Positions 7,212 through 16,274 of a stretch of 50,954 bases of DNA are shown piece after piece. Both the position numbers and the translations under genes were made by a program. Position 1 is the stretch's first letter. Every line of letters starts with the position of its first letter. Source of the stretch: Thermoplasmata archaeon (GTDB lineage: Archaea; Thermoplasmatota; Thermoplasmata; Sysuiplasmatales; Sysuiplasmataceae); contig JAKAPY010000001.1 in the NCBI GenBank assembly GCA_021811925.1, forward strand, positions 1 to 50,954, written 5' to 3'. The notes under the pieces were generated by a model. It searched no databases, was not told the origin of the DNA, and saw nothing but the letters and a program-made list of their open reading frames with translations.

Positions 7212-8158
7212 AGGGAATAGCCGGGTATCCCTGTCTTTGCCCCCGTTGAAGGGTTGCTGATGTATGTCACCTTGACTGTAAATACGAGAGTCCTGCCGGC
7301 AACCGGCTGATTGAAATTGAGCGTCGCAGTTCCGTTGGAGTTCAGGCCCCATATGACGAAGTGCGAACCGGACGGGGCTTTTCCGCCCACTGCCTTGGCC
7401 ATCGACGCTGCAATCTCGTTGTGCAGCTCAATGAAACCGGTCCCGTTGTCAGCGGCGCTGTTGAATGTAACGACTTTCACAGGGAATCCGCTCATGCCCG
7501 CGACCGTTGTCGAATTGAGAGTGTACGGGTATACTGTCATTCCTGCATTCGGCTGGTACTGGTATGTCGCGGTTCCATTCCCAGTACTGAGCACCTGCAG
7601 ATTCCAGCCCCAGAAGGGATCCCTCACTACAAGCCCCATCTGCGGAGCCACGCCAAAGTCCGACTGGAAAGTTGCAGACAGCACAGTGTGAACCATGCTC
7701 ACATTCTGGTAGAGTGGAATGTAACTCAGCAATGATGTGTTGAGAGGGCCGTATCCGTCTGCGGGTGACACTACAAGAGTCCTGGACTGGTTCACCGTCA
7801 TGCCTATGATCCCCAAATCAAACCCCTTCACCACCTGGCCGCTTCCGACGTTTGTTATCTGCAGCGCCTTGTAGCCAGCGGCACCCCTCCATGTGAAACC
7901 GGGAGCCTTCGGATAAGAGGCATTATTCTGGGCTATCGACAGCACGGATGTGTCGAAAATAAGATGGTTGTTGTACTGTCCTGTGTAGTTGACATACACC
8001 GAATCCCCCGACTGGACAGTAAGGGGCGGGGTCGCCCTTGATGCAGTGTAGTACCCGTAGGCCGAGTAGCTCACGAGGCCTGCACCCACGAGAAGAAGCA
8101 CCACTAAGACCGCTGTGGACATCGTGATTCTTGTCTTCTTCGCCCCTGCTTCCTGCAT
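7181..8158 (-). CDS. Membrane-anchored extracytoplasmic FKBP-type peptidyl-prolyl isomerase
   Basis: A 325-residue protein with an N-terminal membrane anchor (about residues 14-33, STAVLVVLLLVGAGLVSYSA) followed by a Thr/Ser/Asn-rich domain outside the membrane. FKBP features include SGDSVYVNYTGQY, the FDTS strand, VVKGFDLGIIGMTVNQSRTL and SPADGYG. These correspond to the active-site strand, the VI-GWD-like helix and the following strand, with changes at aromatic pocket positions. Many N-x-S/T sequons suggest N-glycosylation. Isomerase activity on surface proteins is therefore likely but not certain. An AT-rich GCTTTATTAGC about 30 nt upstream is its probable promoter. Its 3' end overlaps the glycosyltransferase gene by 31 bp tail to tail. 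Confidence 0.75.
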   Translation of the reverse strand: MQEAGAKKTRITMSTAVLVVLLLVGAGLVSYSAYGYYTASRATPPLTVQSGDSVYVNYTGQYNNHLIFDTSVLSIAQNNASYPKAPGFTWRGAAGYKALQITNVGSGQVVKGFDLGIIGMTVNQSRTLVVSPADGYGPLNTSLLSYIPLYQNVSMVHTVLSATFQSDFGVAPQMGLVVRDPFWGWNLQVLSTGNGTATYQYQPNAGMTVYPYTLNSTTVAGMSGFPVKVVTFNSAADNGTGFIELHNEIAASMAKAVGGKAPSGSHFVIWGLNSNGTATLNFNQPVAGRTLVFTVKVTYISNPSTGAKTGIPGYSLYLSDSRTEL

Positions 8159-8302
8159 TGCAAACGGCTAAAATCATCCTGCTAATAAAGCTTCTTGACA
8201 ATGTCTGCTCGTGAATGGCTTCGAACGGCTGGCAGAACATGCACTTTTCAGGGCACGTGCCCCATCTTTTATTATATGGACGGCATCTAAACAACGAAGT
8301 GA

Positions 8303-9610
8303 GTGTCCTTGACAAACGGTCACATGCACATTTCCGATGTCATCAGGTCGGGAAAGGAAGGTTCAGAATATTCCATCAGAGGATGGATTTACAGGACAAG
8401 GAGCAGCGGCTCCATCGTCTTCTCGGTAATCAGGGATCAAACGGGCATAATGCAGTGCACCGTCAAGAAATCAGACGTTCCTGCGGCTGAGTTCGATGCT
8501 GCGGGAAAGGCGCTGATAGAGTCCTCTGTCGAATGCACTGGCATTCTCAAGAAGGATGAAAGGGCCCCGGGGGGATTTGAACTCAGGGCGACGGGGTTCA
8601 GGGTCGTTGCATTTGCCGACCCGTTTCCCATAACCGCAAACCAGAGCGAGGCATTTCTGCTGGACAACAGGCATCTCTGGATCAGGTCAAGGGAGCAGAC
8701 TGCGGTTATGAAGATCAAGGAGACCCTTCTCCAGGGTGCAAGGGAATGGTTCAGTGAAAGCGGATTCTTCGAGGTAACACCCCCCATACTCACCACGAAC
8801 GCATGCGAGGGAGGGACGACCCTCTTTTCACTGAAGTACTTCGGCGAGGATGCATATCTCAGCCAGAGCGCACAGATGTACCTTGAGGCAACTGCCTTCA
8901 GCCTGGAGAAGGTGTTCGCCGTAACGCCCTCCTTCAGGGCGGAAAAGTCAAGGACACCCCGCCACCTCACAGAATACTGGCACATGGAGGCGGAGGAGGC
9001 CTGGGTTGACAACGAGGGCAACATGAAGATACAGGAGGATCTGATAAGCGCAATTGCCTCCGCCATAGCCGGAAGGAGAAAGGACGAACTCGAACTCCTC
9101 GGCAGGAAGGCGGAGGAGCTGAAGGTTATAGAGCCGCCATTCGAGCGGCTGACATACTCCAAGGCGATCGAGATCCTGAACGGCAAGGGGAAGGAGCTGG
9201 CATGGGGTGATGACCTGGGCACAGATGAGGAGCGCTTGCTTACCGAAGACTACCTGAAGCCTGTCTTCGTGACAAGCTACCCGAAGACGTTGAAGGCATT
9301 CTACATGAAGGACAATGAGGAGGACCCGAGGACATACAAGTGCGCAGATATGCTGGCCCCCGAGGGCTTCGGCGAGATAATAGGCGGAAGCGAGAGGGAA
9401 ACAGACTACTCCAAGCTTGTCCGCAGGCTCGAGGAACAGAAAATACCCATGGAGCCTTACAGATGGTATCTGGACCTCAGGAAATTCGGTTCCGTGCCGC
9501 ACTCCGGTTTTGGCATGGGTGTGGAAAGGGTGCTGCGCTGGATCTGCAGGCTTGAGCACATACGCGATGCAACGCCTTTTCCGAGGACACCCTCGAGGAT
9601 ATACCCGTAG
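8303..9610 (+). CDS. asnS: Asparaginyl-tRNA synthetase
   Basis: A class IIb synthetase of 435 residues that charges tRNA-Asn. The order is an N-terminal OB-fold anticodon-binding domain (about residues 20-110, YSIRGWIYRTRSSGSIVF), motif 2 in the segment APSFRAEKS-like TPSFRAEKSRTPRHLTEYWH, and motif 3 GFGMGVERVLRW near 408-419. The tail TPFPRTPSRIYP is typical. The combination EGGTTLFSLKYFGEDAYLSQSAQ marks AsnRS rather than AspRS. The GTG start at 8303 lies 30 nt after the centre of a TATA box (TTTATTATATGG), so the message is nearly leaderless. The gene is convergent with gcvT. Confidence 0.93.
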   Translation: MSLTNGHMHISDVIRSGKEGSEYSIRGWIYRTRSSGSIVFSVIRDQTGIMQCTVKKSDVPAAEFDAAGKALIESSVECTGILKKDERAPGGFELRATGFRVVAFADPFPITANQSEAFLLDNRHLWIRSREQTAVMKIKETLLQGAREWFSESGFFEVTPPILTTNACEGGTTLFSLKYFGEDAYLSQSAQMYLEATAFSLEKVFAVTPSFRAEKSRTPRHLTEYWHMEAEEAWVDNEGNMKIQEDLISAIASAIAGRRKDELELLGRKAEELKVIEPPFERLTYSKAIEILNGKGKELAWGDDLGTDEERLLTEDYLKPVFVTSYPKTLKAFYMKDNEEDPRTYKCADMLAPEGFGEIIGGSERETDYSKLVRRLEEQKIPMEPYRWYLDLRKFGSVPHSGFGMGVERVLRWICRLEHIRDATPFPRTPSRIYP

Positions 9611-9613
9611 TGC

Positions 9614-10723
9614 CTACTTCCCCAACTTGACAAACGGCGGCTTCACCGCCCTGCCATCTATCTCCCTACCCCTCACTGCAATGGTCACCCTGCCATCCGC
9701 TTTGGGCCAGGGGTTCATGTAACCCATCGCAACCGCTCTTCCGAGCACAGGCGAGTAGCCCCCGCTTGTGACGTGTCCCTGCCCACTTTCGCTCCTGACA
9801 ATATCTCCATGCCTCGGTATGACCTTCCCTTCGGTCAGGAAACTGAAAAGCCTGGGATAGCCGCCCCCGCTCTTCTGCCTCGAGAGCGCCTCTTTCCCTA
9901 TGAAGTCGTGGTTCCAGCTTATTATCCAGTTATACCCTGTTTCAAGGGTCGACTGTTTCCCGTCGAAGTCTGTTCCAGACAGCAGGTAGCATTTCTCAAG
10001 CCTGAGCGAATCCCTGGCACCGAGACCCACGGGATGGATTCCGAACTCCCTTCCCTTCTCCATTATCCCCCTCCATGTCTCCGCTCCCCTGTTCCTGTGC
10101 ACAAAAAGCTCGAAACCGTCTTCCCCTGTATATCCTGTTCTGGAAATGTAGTATGAACCGCCTTCAAGCCTCTGCATGAAACTGCCTTTGCCGCTACCGG
10201 TGAACATCCCCCTGAAGCCTCCGAGCGAGGTGGCTTCAGGCGATATTTTCTCCATGACTCCCACGGCAGCCGGTCCCTGGAGAGCGAAGCAGCAGATGTC
10301 ATCGCTGTAATCACTTATGCCGCAGTGCGCATTCTTCGTTACCCATGCAAGAACCTCGGACGTCTTCGATGCATTCGGAACAGTAAGGAACTCATCTCCC
10401 GATATGCGAGTGGCGATTGTGTCGTCGATTATCCTTCCGTCCTCGTTCAGGTGGTGCGTATAGGTGCAAACTCCCGGCTCAGTATCCTGCAGTGTGTTTG
10501 TCGAAAGCCTGTCAAGCTCCCTCGCTGCATGCTCGCCGGAAAAAAGCAGCTCGCCCATGTGCGATACGTCGAAAAGCCCCACCTTCTGCCGGACGGCCAT
10601 GTGCTCCTCGATTATGGAGCCGTAGTGGAGAGGCATCTCCCAGCCCGCGAACTCCACCATGTGTCCGCCCAGCCGTAAGTGCTCTTCGTAAACAGGCGTC
10701 CTTTTCAGTGTGATATTCTGCAT
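9614..10723 (-). CDS. gcvT: Aminomethyltransferase, glycine cleavage T protein
   Basis: Transfers the methylene group from the aminomethyl-lipoyl H protein to tetrahydrofolate (or an archaeal pterin), releasing ammonia. From ATG 10723 the protein has 369 residues: MQNITLKRTPVYEEH, MVEFAGWEMPLHYG, LFDVSHMGE, a folate-site segment ISRTGYTGEDGFEL, GLGARDSLRLEKCY, and a C-terminal barrel with VTSGGYSPVLG. The upstream frame to 10777 overlaps cdc6 and is unlike the family. The start lies 10 nt past the cdc6 stop with GGTTGGGAG just before it, so it is co-transcribed behind cdc6. The P and H proteins are not in this window. Confidence 0.92.
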   Translation of the reverse strand: MQNITLKRTPVYEEHLRLGGHMVEFAGWEMPLHYGSIIEEHMAVRQKVGLFDVSHMGELLFSGEHAARELDRLSTNTLQDTEPGVCTYTHHLNEDGRIIDDTIATRISGDEFLTVPNASKTSEVLAWVTKNAHCGISDYSDDICCFALQGPAAVGVMEKISPEATSLGGFRGMFTGSGKGSFMQRLEGGSYYISRTGYTGEDGFELFVHRNRGAETWRGIMEKGREFGIHPVGLGARDSLRLEKCYLLSGTDFDGKQSTLETGYNWIISWNHDFIGKEALSRQKSGGGYPRLFSFLTEGKVIPRHGDIVRSESGQGHVTSGGYSPVLGRAVAMGYMNPWPKADGRVTIAVRGREIDGRAVKPPFVKLGK

Positions 10724-10733
10724 CTCCCAACCT

Positions 10734-11906
10734 TCATCTTGCCTTCTGCTTCTTGCTGCTGCTGAGCATGCGCTCAATCTGCTGCACCATTATGTCGGCT
10801 GGCACATCCAGCATTGTGATCATGTTGGTCATTCCAGCCACGCTGCCCTTCTTGGACCTTATGTCAAGCAGGCCAAGGCCGGCCAGCTCCTTCACGTGTG
10901 AATAGAACTGCGTGTGTGCCCTGGGCTTTGTGTCATGCTCCTCACACGCTATCCTGTAACTTTTTTCAACCTCTGATGTTTCAGTGTATGCCTTGTTCCT
11001 GAGCATCCTCGCGGTCGCCAGGAGTATGAGCATCTGATCCCTGTTCAGGCCGGCCACTCGTTCCTCCGTCACGAAGGCGTAGGTCGCCGCTTTTGCGGCC
11101 CTCACGTCCTCGGTGAATATCTTCTCCCCGGACCGCTCATTTGCGATCATGCCTGACTTTTCAAGCATCTCTATGGCGAATCTCGCATCGCCCCACTCAC
11201 TTGCGATGTCGGCGATCATGTCAAGGACACCATCATCGTAGCTGCCGCTAACGAGAGCCAGGTCCGCCCTTGCCGAGATTATGTCAAAAAGCTGTTCCTT
11301 GGTGTACTTTCCGAATTCGATTATGTTTGTCCGCTTGAAGGTTGAAAGGGCCGACTTGTCAAGCAGGTCGAAAACGTGTCTCTGTGAAATAAGTATGAGG
11401 GACACCCTGTTCTTCAGTGTGTCAGACTCTTCGGGAAGCCTGCTCAGGAAGTATACGAGGTCGCTCGCACCGCTTTTGAAAAGCGCATCCACCTCGTCCA
11501 GAACGAATATGCAGTGCCCTCCCCTTTTCTCTATATGCTTCCTGAGCACTTTCCTGAGCTCCTGCGCCGAGAACCCCCTGTCAGGAAAATTCGGATCGAA
11601 GTAGTTTATCATCTTGAGAAGTGTGGACGCCTCGCTGTTCCTCTGCCTGCAGTTGACAATGGTCCATTCGATGCTCTTCCCTGCCTTCCTTGCGCTCATG
11701 GAAAGCTCGGCGCAGAAGCGCTTCGACGTGACCGTCTTTCCTGTTCCGATGCTCCCGACAATAAGTGCGTTCTGGCTGTAACCGCCCTGTGTGACGGGTT
11801 CGAACATTACCTCAAGCTTCCTCCACTGTTCCTCCCTGTGAAGAAGCTTCTCGGGAACGTAATCGAATGAAAGCTTTGTTATATCTCTGAATACGCCGCT
11901 CGACAT
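10734..11906 (-). CDS. cdc6: Orc1/Cdc6-type replication initiator
   Basis: An AAA+ origin-recognition and helicase-loading protein of 390 residues. Walker A GSIGTGKT is at residues 51-58 and Walker B FVLDEVDAL at about 134-142, with Asp137 and Glu138. A sensor-1-like SLILISQRH follows, and a winged-helix DNA-binding domain spans roughly residues 290-380 (ILLATARMLRN to KKGSVAGM). A TATA-like ATAATAAAAG about 35 nt upstream should drive it. Archaeal origins often adjoin cdc6, but here only 83 bp separate it from the GAF-array gene and no clear origin recognition boxes are visible. gcvT follows on the same strand. Confidence 0.92.
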   Translation of the reverse strand: MSSGVFRDITKLSFDYVPEKLLHREEQWRKLEVMFEPVTQGGYSQNALIVGSIGTGKTVTSKRFCAELSMSARKAGKSIEWTIVNCRQRNSEASTLLKMINYFDPNFPDRGFSAQELRKVLRKHIEKRGGHCIFVLDEVDALFKSGASDLVYFLSRLPEESDTLKNRVSLILISQRHVFDLLDKSALSTFKRTNIIEFGKYTKEQLFDIISARADLALVSGSYDDGVLDMIADIASEWGDARFAIEMLEKSGMIANERSGEKIFTEDVRAAKAATYAFVTEERVAGLNRDQMLILLATARMLRNKAYTETSEVEKSYRIACEEHDTKPRAHTQFYSHVKELAGLGLLDIRSKKGSVAGMTNMITMLDVPADIMVQQIERMLSSSKKQKAR

Positions 11907-11989
11907 GTGGGGTTCAGCCTAGGTTATCTGCGGCTTCTTTTATTATCTTTGCAATGGAACTGTCCCTGTACCGGGGTTTCCCTGTTGTT

Positions 11990-14900
11990 TCAGTCCGTGT
12001 GGGGCCAATCGGAATAGCTCTTCCTTTCAGATTCCATGCTGCGCTTTGCCATGACGAGGGATATGTCGTTGGAAACGCTCGAGAGCGTGTCCAGCTCTGC
12101 GGAAGTGAACGGGGGCGGGTTGTCCCTGTAGACCATCAGCACACCCAGCAGCTTCTCGTTCACTATCAGCGGCATTCCAAGCACGCTTTCAAACTTCTCC
12201 ACATTCGTTCCCCTGATATGCACCGCATTGTTGTTGATTGCCGCATTTGCTATCAGCACGGGCAGCTTGTTCCTCACCACGCTTCCCACAATTCCCTGGT
12301 TTGAGTTCACCTCGTAACCCACCAGGTGTTCCGTGGACATGTTCTTGTAGTACTCTGCAGAAACCCTCATCTTCTGCGCTTCCGGCTCGTACTTCCAGAG
12401 CAGTCCCAGGTCTGCTCCGCACATGTCGACCAGTGTTGGCAGGACGCTGTCGAATATCTCATACTCCTTCTTTCCGTAGACGAGTGCATTCACGATGCTG
12501 TGTGTTATCTCGATATGCTTGAGCTTCTCGTTTATTCCCGAAAGCAGCCTCGTCTTGTCCAGTGCGGTTGAAACCATCCTTGATATCTTGCTGAAATTCT
12601 CAATATCCTCCGCACCGTACTTAGGCGCTCCTTCCGTGTTCACCACCGCGACAACCATTGAATCATGCTGCATGCCTGACCTTACAAGAAGCAGCTCGTT
12701 TGTCTCCAGGCCCTTGGACCATTCCTCCTCCAGCGCTGCGCGTTCTACTATCCTGGGGCTGTGCAGCTGTTCGTCGAACTGCAGTCCGATCGGGCCGCTG
12801 TTGTAAACGACATCGCCTTCCTCTATATCCTGTGATGTCGAATACAGTATTCTCTTGACATTGTGCACATCCGCCGTGATGAGCACGGACGAGGCATGGA
12901 AGAGATTCTTCACCTCTTCCGCAACAAGTTCAATCAGTTCGCTGAATGTCTTGGAGGAATACAGCCTGAGCTCCGCAGCCTGCAGCTTGTCAAAATCTGA
13001 AACAAGCCTCCTTCTCTCCTCCTTGGCCGTAGCCGCCCTTACTGTGGAAGAGGCAATGTTGGAAAGGAGTTCCAGCGTCCTTACATGCTCCGTCCCGTAC
13101 CTGCCGTCCCTTGTGTTCATGACGGCAAGGAACCCCCTCTGCTTCACGTCTATCTTGATTGGAACGCCTGCAATCTGCCTGAATTTGAGAGTTTCGAGAG
13201 CATACTGCTCCCTGTCCGGATCGCTTGCATAGTCGTTCACAATTTCCGCTTCCAGAGTACGGAGTATCCTGCCGGTGACACCTTCTTTGTACCACTTCTT
13301 GACAAACTCCTCCGAGATCTCAAAGCCTTTTGTCAATCCTGAAATGAATTTCTCCTTTTCAACATCAAATATGGCCAGCGCCGAAAGATCTGAATTTGTC
13401 AGAAGCGATGCGGCCTCGACGATGGAGGACACAATTTTGTTGTCACCCTCCGCGAGCGACATCCTGGATATCACCTCTTCGACCTTCTTCAGCCTCCTTC
13501 TTTCCAGGGCGGACTCTTCTGCAAGGTCGATGCTTTCCATCCTTATGTTGGCAAGGGACGCCAGCCCGGAGAGCGCATCCTCCCTTGCCTTCGCAAGGAA
13601 ATAATTGCTCTGTCCTGCAATTACGACAACGCCTTTCAGGTCGCCGTATGTTGACCTCACGGTCAGGGCATAGATTTGCCTGTCCGTTTCGCCGCCGGCA
13701 AGTTCCGAGAGCTTCTCGCCAAGCATATCCGGCTGAACATCATGAACGTACTTGGACACTTCAGTCGAAGCGGCAAGCATTATTGAAATTTCATCCGCAC
13801 CCACCCTGAATGAGTCATTTGCAGGATCTACGAGTCTGAAATCCTCCCCTTCATTTACAAGACCGTACGCCCTGCCCCTGGTCATGCGCGATATGCCTTC
13901 AGTGAGTTTGGAGACAAGCCTGTTCAAGGTGTCTGCACTCCCTATCTCGAAAGAAGCCACGAGGAACGCGGAAGCACCGGCCTTGAGTCTCTGGATCTCC
14001 TCGCTCTGCATCCTGTTTTTTGCCCTGAGTACAAATCCCCTGACCAGTATTCCGAAAGAACGGCTGAGCCTCTCCCACATCTCCTTTTCCTGGCTCAGTC
14101 GTGGTTTTCTCGGCAGTTCGAAGGCAACGCTCAACAGGCTGTCATCGCCTTCCCTTACGGGAAATGCAATAAGACTCCCGTTTGCATCGTCATGCAAGAG
14201 TTGCTTTGTCTGCATGCTGTCCCGCATCAGCGCGACAAGAGTTTCCTCCTTCCCGCGCCTGGCATCTCCATCATTCTCCGAAGATGAGATGCATGCGACT
14301 TCGCCCGCAGGCAGGAGCCCGTAAGCCCGGATGAAGCCCTTTTCCTTCAGCCTTTCAAGGATCCTGCCGAGCACTGCGGTTGTCGTGATGACACCCGCTC
14401 TCGAAGCTTCACTCACTGTCTTGTCAATCTCCTCTATTGCAGTCAGCCAGGCAAATGACACTCCTGTCTCCATCTCAGTCAGGCCAAGGAGTGTATGGTA
14501 GAGAAGGCGTGTCCCATTCCTTACCTCGTCTCCGTCACTCCTTGACGCATCCATTTCATATATTGCAACAATGGGGCTGCCCCTTGAGGAATAGATCGGC
14601 GTAATTGTCCTGGATTTCATCATGTTGGTTGCCGGATCGAGCCGTAGTCCAGCAGTCGTCACTCCACTCTTCAGCGATTCCAGGATTTCAGCGAAGGCGT
14701 CGACTCTAATCGTCTCACCTTCCGAAACAATCAGTTCCGGCTTTCCTTCGTTCTCACAGTAAAGCTGTATTGATTCGAGGCCGAAAGAATCCCGGATGGC
14801 AGTCGTGAGAGCCGCGAGCCTGTCGACTGCAGATGCATTCAAGGTGAAACTCCTGACGACCTGTAGCAGTTTTTCGAATGTCTTTGCATTCATCCGGTTC

Positions 14901-15364
14901 TCATCAGCCGCCTGCGGCAGGAGGGCAATCACGGCGCCCTTCAGCATCCTGGAGAACCCGATGACCGATTCCCTGTCCTTTACTGGCCCAAGGATTGCAA
15001 GCACTCCGGCGGCAATGTTGTCATGGAAAAGCGGGAGTGCGAAAAGGTCATCAACTGAACCGATTTTAACATCGGACGTGGGAATCCTGTCCTCATTTGA
15101 TGCTATGCACATGGACAGGTGCTCCCGCAGCGACGGGGATGAGAGACCCTCTCCCTCCGCTTCTTCCGGTACAGAAATTATTTTCCTGAACTCATTCCCG
15201 TCGAATGAGAAAAGAGCCACGCTCCTGCAGTCAAATGTGTCCCTGATGCTTCTCAACATCCGAACCAGAGGGGCATTTCCTGCGCCCGGGCCGCCTTCCA
15301 GCCGGACAATACGTTTGCCCGAGGCAATTCCGGATCGGAATGGCCTGACGTGGCCGGAACTCAT
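11990..15364 (-). CDS. Giant multi-GAF-domain protein (about seven tandem GAF-like modules)
   Basis: A 1124-residue soluble protein. By eye it divides into about seven GAF-like units, roughly at residues 30-165, 185-295, 320-455, 485-620, 650-800, 815-950 and 975-1110. The later ones are the clearest: SALAIFDVEKEKFISG then AGVPIKIDVKQRGFLAVMN, and LGLLWKYEPEAQKMRVSAEYY then GMPLIVNEKLLGVLMVY. Helical linkers separate them. I see no histidine kinase, GGDEF, HTH, PAS or transmembrane segment, so it is a sensor array without a visible output domain. GAF domains bind small molecules or mediate dimerisation; the ligand is unknown. A near-perfect TATA box 28 nt before the ATG makes it leaderless. 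Confidence 0.75.
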   Translation of the reverse strand: MSSGHVRPFRSGIASGKRIVRLEGGPGAGNAPLVRMLRSIRDTFDCRSVALFSFDGNEFRKIISVPEEAEGEGLSSPSLREHLSMCIASNEDRIPTSDVKIGSVDDLFALPLFHDNIAAGVLAILGPVKDRESVIGFSRMLKGAVIALLPQAADENRMNAKTFEKLLQVVRSFTLNASAVDRLAALTTAIRDSFGLESIQLYCENEGKPELIVSEGETIRVDAFAEILESLKSGVTTAGLRLDPATNMMKSRTITPIYSSRGSPIVAIYEMDASRSDGDEVRNGTRLLYHTLLGLTEMETGVSFAWLTAIEEIDKTVSEASRAGVITTTAVLGRILERLKEKGFIRAYGLLPAGEVACISSSENDGDARRGKEETLVALMRDSMQTKQLLHDDANGSLIAFPVREGDDSLLSVAFELPRKPRLSQEKEMWERLSRSFGILVRGFVLRAKNRMQSEEIQRLKAGASAFLVASFEIGSADTLNRLVSKLTEGISRMTRGRAYGLVNEGEDFRLVDPANDSFRVGADEISIMLAASTEVSKYVHDVQPDMLGEKLSELAGGETDRQIYALTVRSTYGDLKGVVVIAGQSNYFLAKAREDALSGLASLANIRMESIDLAEESALERRRLKKVEEVISRMSLAEGDNKIVSSIVEAASLLTNSDLSALAIFDVEKEKFISGLTKGFEISEEFVKKWYKEGVTGRILRTLEAEIVNDYASDPDREQYALETLKFRQIAGVPIKIDVKQRGFLAVMNTRDGRYGTEHVRTLELLSNIASSTVRAATAKEERRRLVSDFDKLQAAELRLYSSKTFSELIELVAEEVKNLFHASSVLITADVHNVKRILYSTSQDIEEGDVVYNSGPIGLQFDEQLHSPRIVERAALEEEWSKGLETNELLLVRSGMQHDSMVVAVVNTEGAPKYGAEDIENFSKISRMVSTALDKTRLLSGINEKLKHIEITHSIVNALVYGKKEYEIFDSVLPTLVDMCGADLGLLWKYEPEAQKMRVSAEYYKNMSTEHLVGYEVNSNQGIVGSVVRNKLPVLIANAAINNNAVHIRGTNVEKFESVLGMPLIVNEKLLGVLMVYRDNPPPFTSAELDTLSSVSNDISLVMAKRSMESERKSYSDWPHTD

Positions 15365-15387
15365 ACATCGGATTTTCCTTTGACACC

Positions 15388-15397
15388 ATATATAAAT
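15388..15397 (-). promoter_or_regulatory. TATA element of the multi-GAF gene
   Basis: On the minus strand this reads ATTTATATAT followed by GG. It is one of the best TATA matches in the window. Its centre lies 28 nt before the ATG at 15364, which predicts a message starting at or within a few bases of the start codon. Confidence 0.6.
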
Positions 15398-15575
15398 TCC
15401 CGTACAATTACGGTTTTATGATTCTGTTCGGCAGGCGCACTACGGAATTTCCAGCATGTTGTAATTGGACATCCATCCGCTGGGTGATGGAAGGACAGGC
15501 AATTCTGTGCTCTCCGGCGTCATTAGCAGTGCACAATTGAAAAAGGAAAAATAGTAACCAGTTCTACCTTTCCAT

Positions 15576-16274
15576 GTGAAAGCACTGGTTGCAGGTTATG
15601 AAGTCATGTTTGCCGGTCCACATATGGACATGACTCTGTCACCCGCAGATATTGCATCCCTTTCGTCTGTTTTCGATGAAGAGGGGCACGACGTCGGTCC
15701 CCGGAGGCTTTCATATCTTCTGGATGAGCGAATGGTAGCCAGAGCGGCAAGAATCCGAGAAACAGGCATGGAAACACCCCTCGACACACTTCTGGAGAAC
15801 GTGCTTGACGATCTTGAGATAGACGCCCCTTCTCTTGTTCCAAGGCTTGTTGACTCGGTTGCTTCGAGGCGAATGGAACGGTTCAGGGCCGTAGACGGCT
15901 GCGTCGAGTTCATAAGCTCCCTCCGCGAATCAAAGGTGGCGGTCGGAATGGTGTGCAATGCGCCGATCGGCATTCCGCCGGAGCACATAAGGGAACTGAT
16001 CGAAAGGTGCGGACTTGGCGGTCTTCTTGACGACATGCAGTTCTCGTCAGAAAACGGGGTAGTCAGACCGCATGCCCGCCCTTACAGGTACCTGATAAGC
16101 AACATGGACATCAGTCCCGGCGAGACATCCGTGCTTACAGGCATCCCGGGAGAGATGGAAGTGCTTCGCAAACTCGGATTTGAGAACATATTTTTCCCCG
16201 AACTCGGGGAGCTGCCCAATCCAGACGGGGCGGTAACGATTCATGAGCTTGCCGAAGTGTCCAGGTTTCTTTAG
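15576..16274 (+). CDS. HAD-like protein lacking the catalytic residues
   Basis: A 232-residue protein with the layout of a haloacid-dehalogenase-fold phosphatase: a Rossmann-like N-terminus, a helical cap (about residues 20-95) and a core with VGMVCNAPIG and VVRPHARPYRYLISNMDISPGETSVLTG. The nucleophile motif DxDG(T/S) is replaced by AGYEVMF at the N-terminus. The motif II Ser/Thr is Asn, and motif IV lacks the acidic pair (TGIPGEMEVLRKLGF). I infer an inactive, perhaps regulatory or ligand-binding, HAD relative. The start is GTG 15576; ATG 15574 is out of frame. It ends head-on against guaAB, with their stops adjacent. Confidence 0.65.
   Translation: MKALVAGYEVMFAGPHMDMTLSPADIASLSSVFDEEGHDVGPRRLSYLLDERMVARAARIRETGMETPLDTLLENVLDDLEIDAPSLVPRLVDSVASRRMERFRAVDGCVEFISSLRESKVAVGMVCNAPIGIPPEHIRELIERCGLGGLLDDMQFSSENGVVRPHARPYRYLISNMDISPGETSVLTGIPGEMEVLRKLGFENIFFPELGELPNPDGAVTIHELAEVSRFL

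Noticed and set aside
11907..12005. Possible origin recognition box near cdc6 (GTTTCAGT...GTGTGGGG)
   Set aside because: The gap is only 83 bp and not especially AT-rich apart from the promoter. The match to the ORB consensus is partial and extends into coding sequence.
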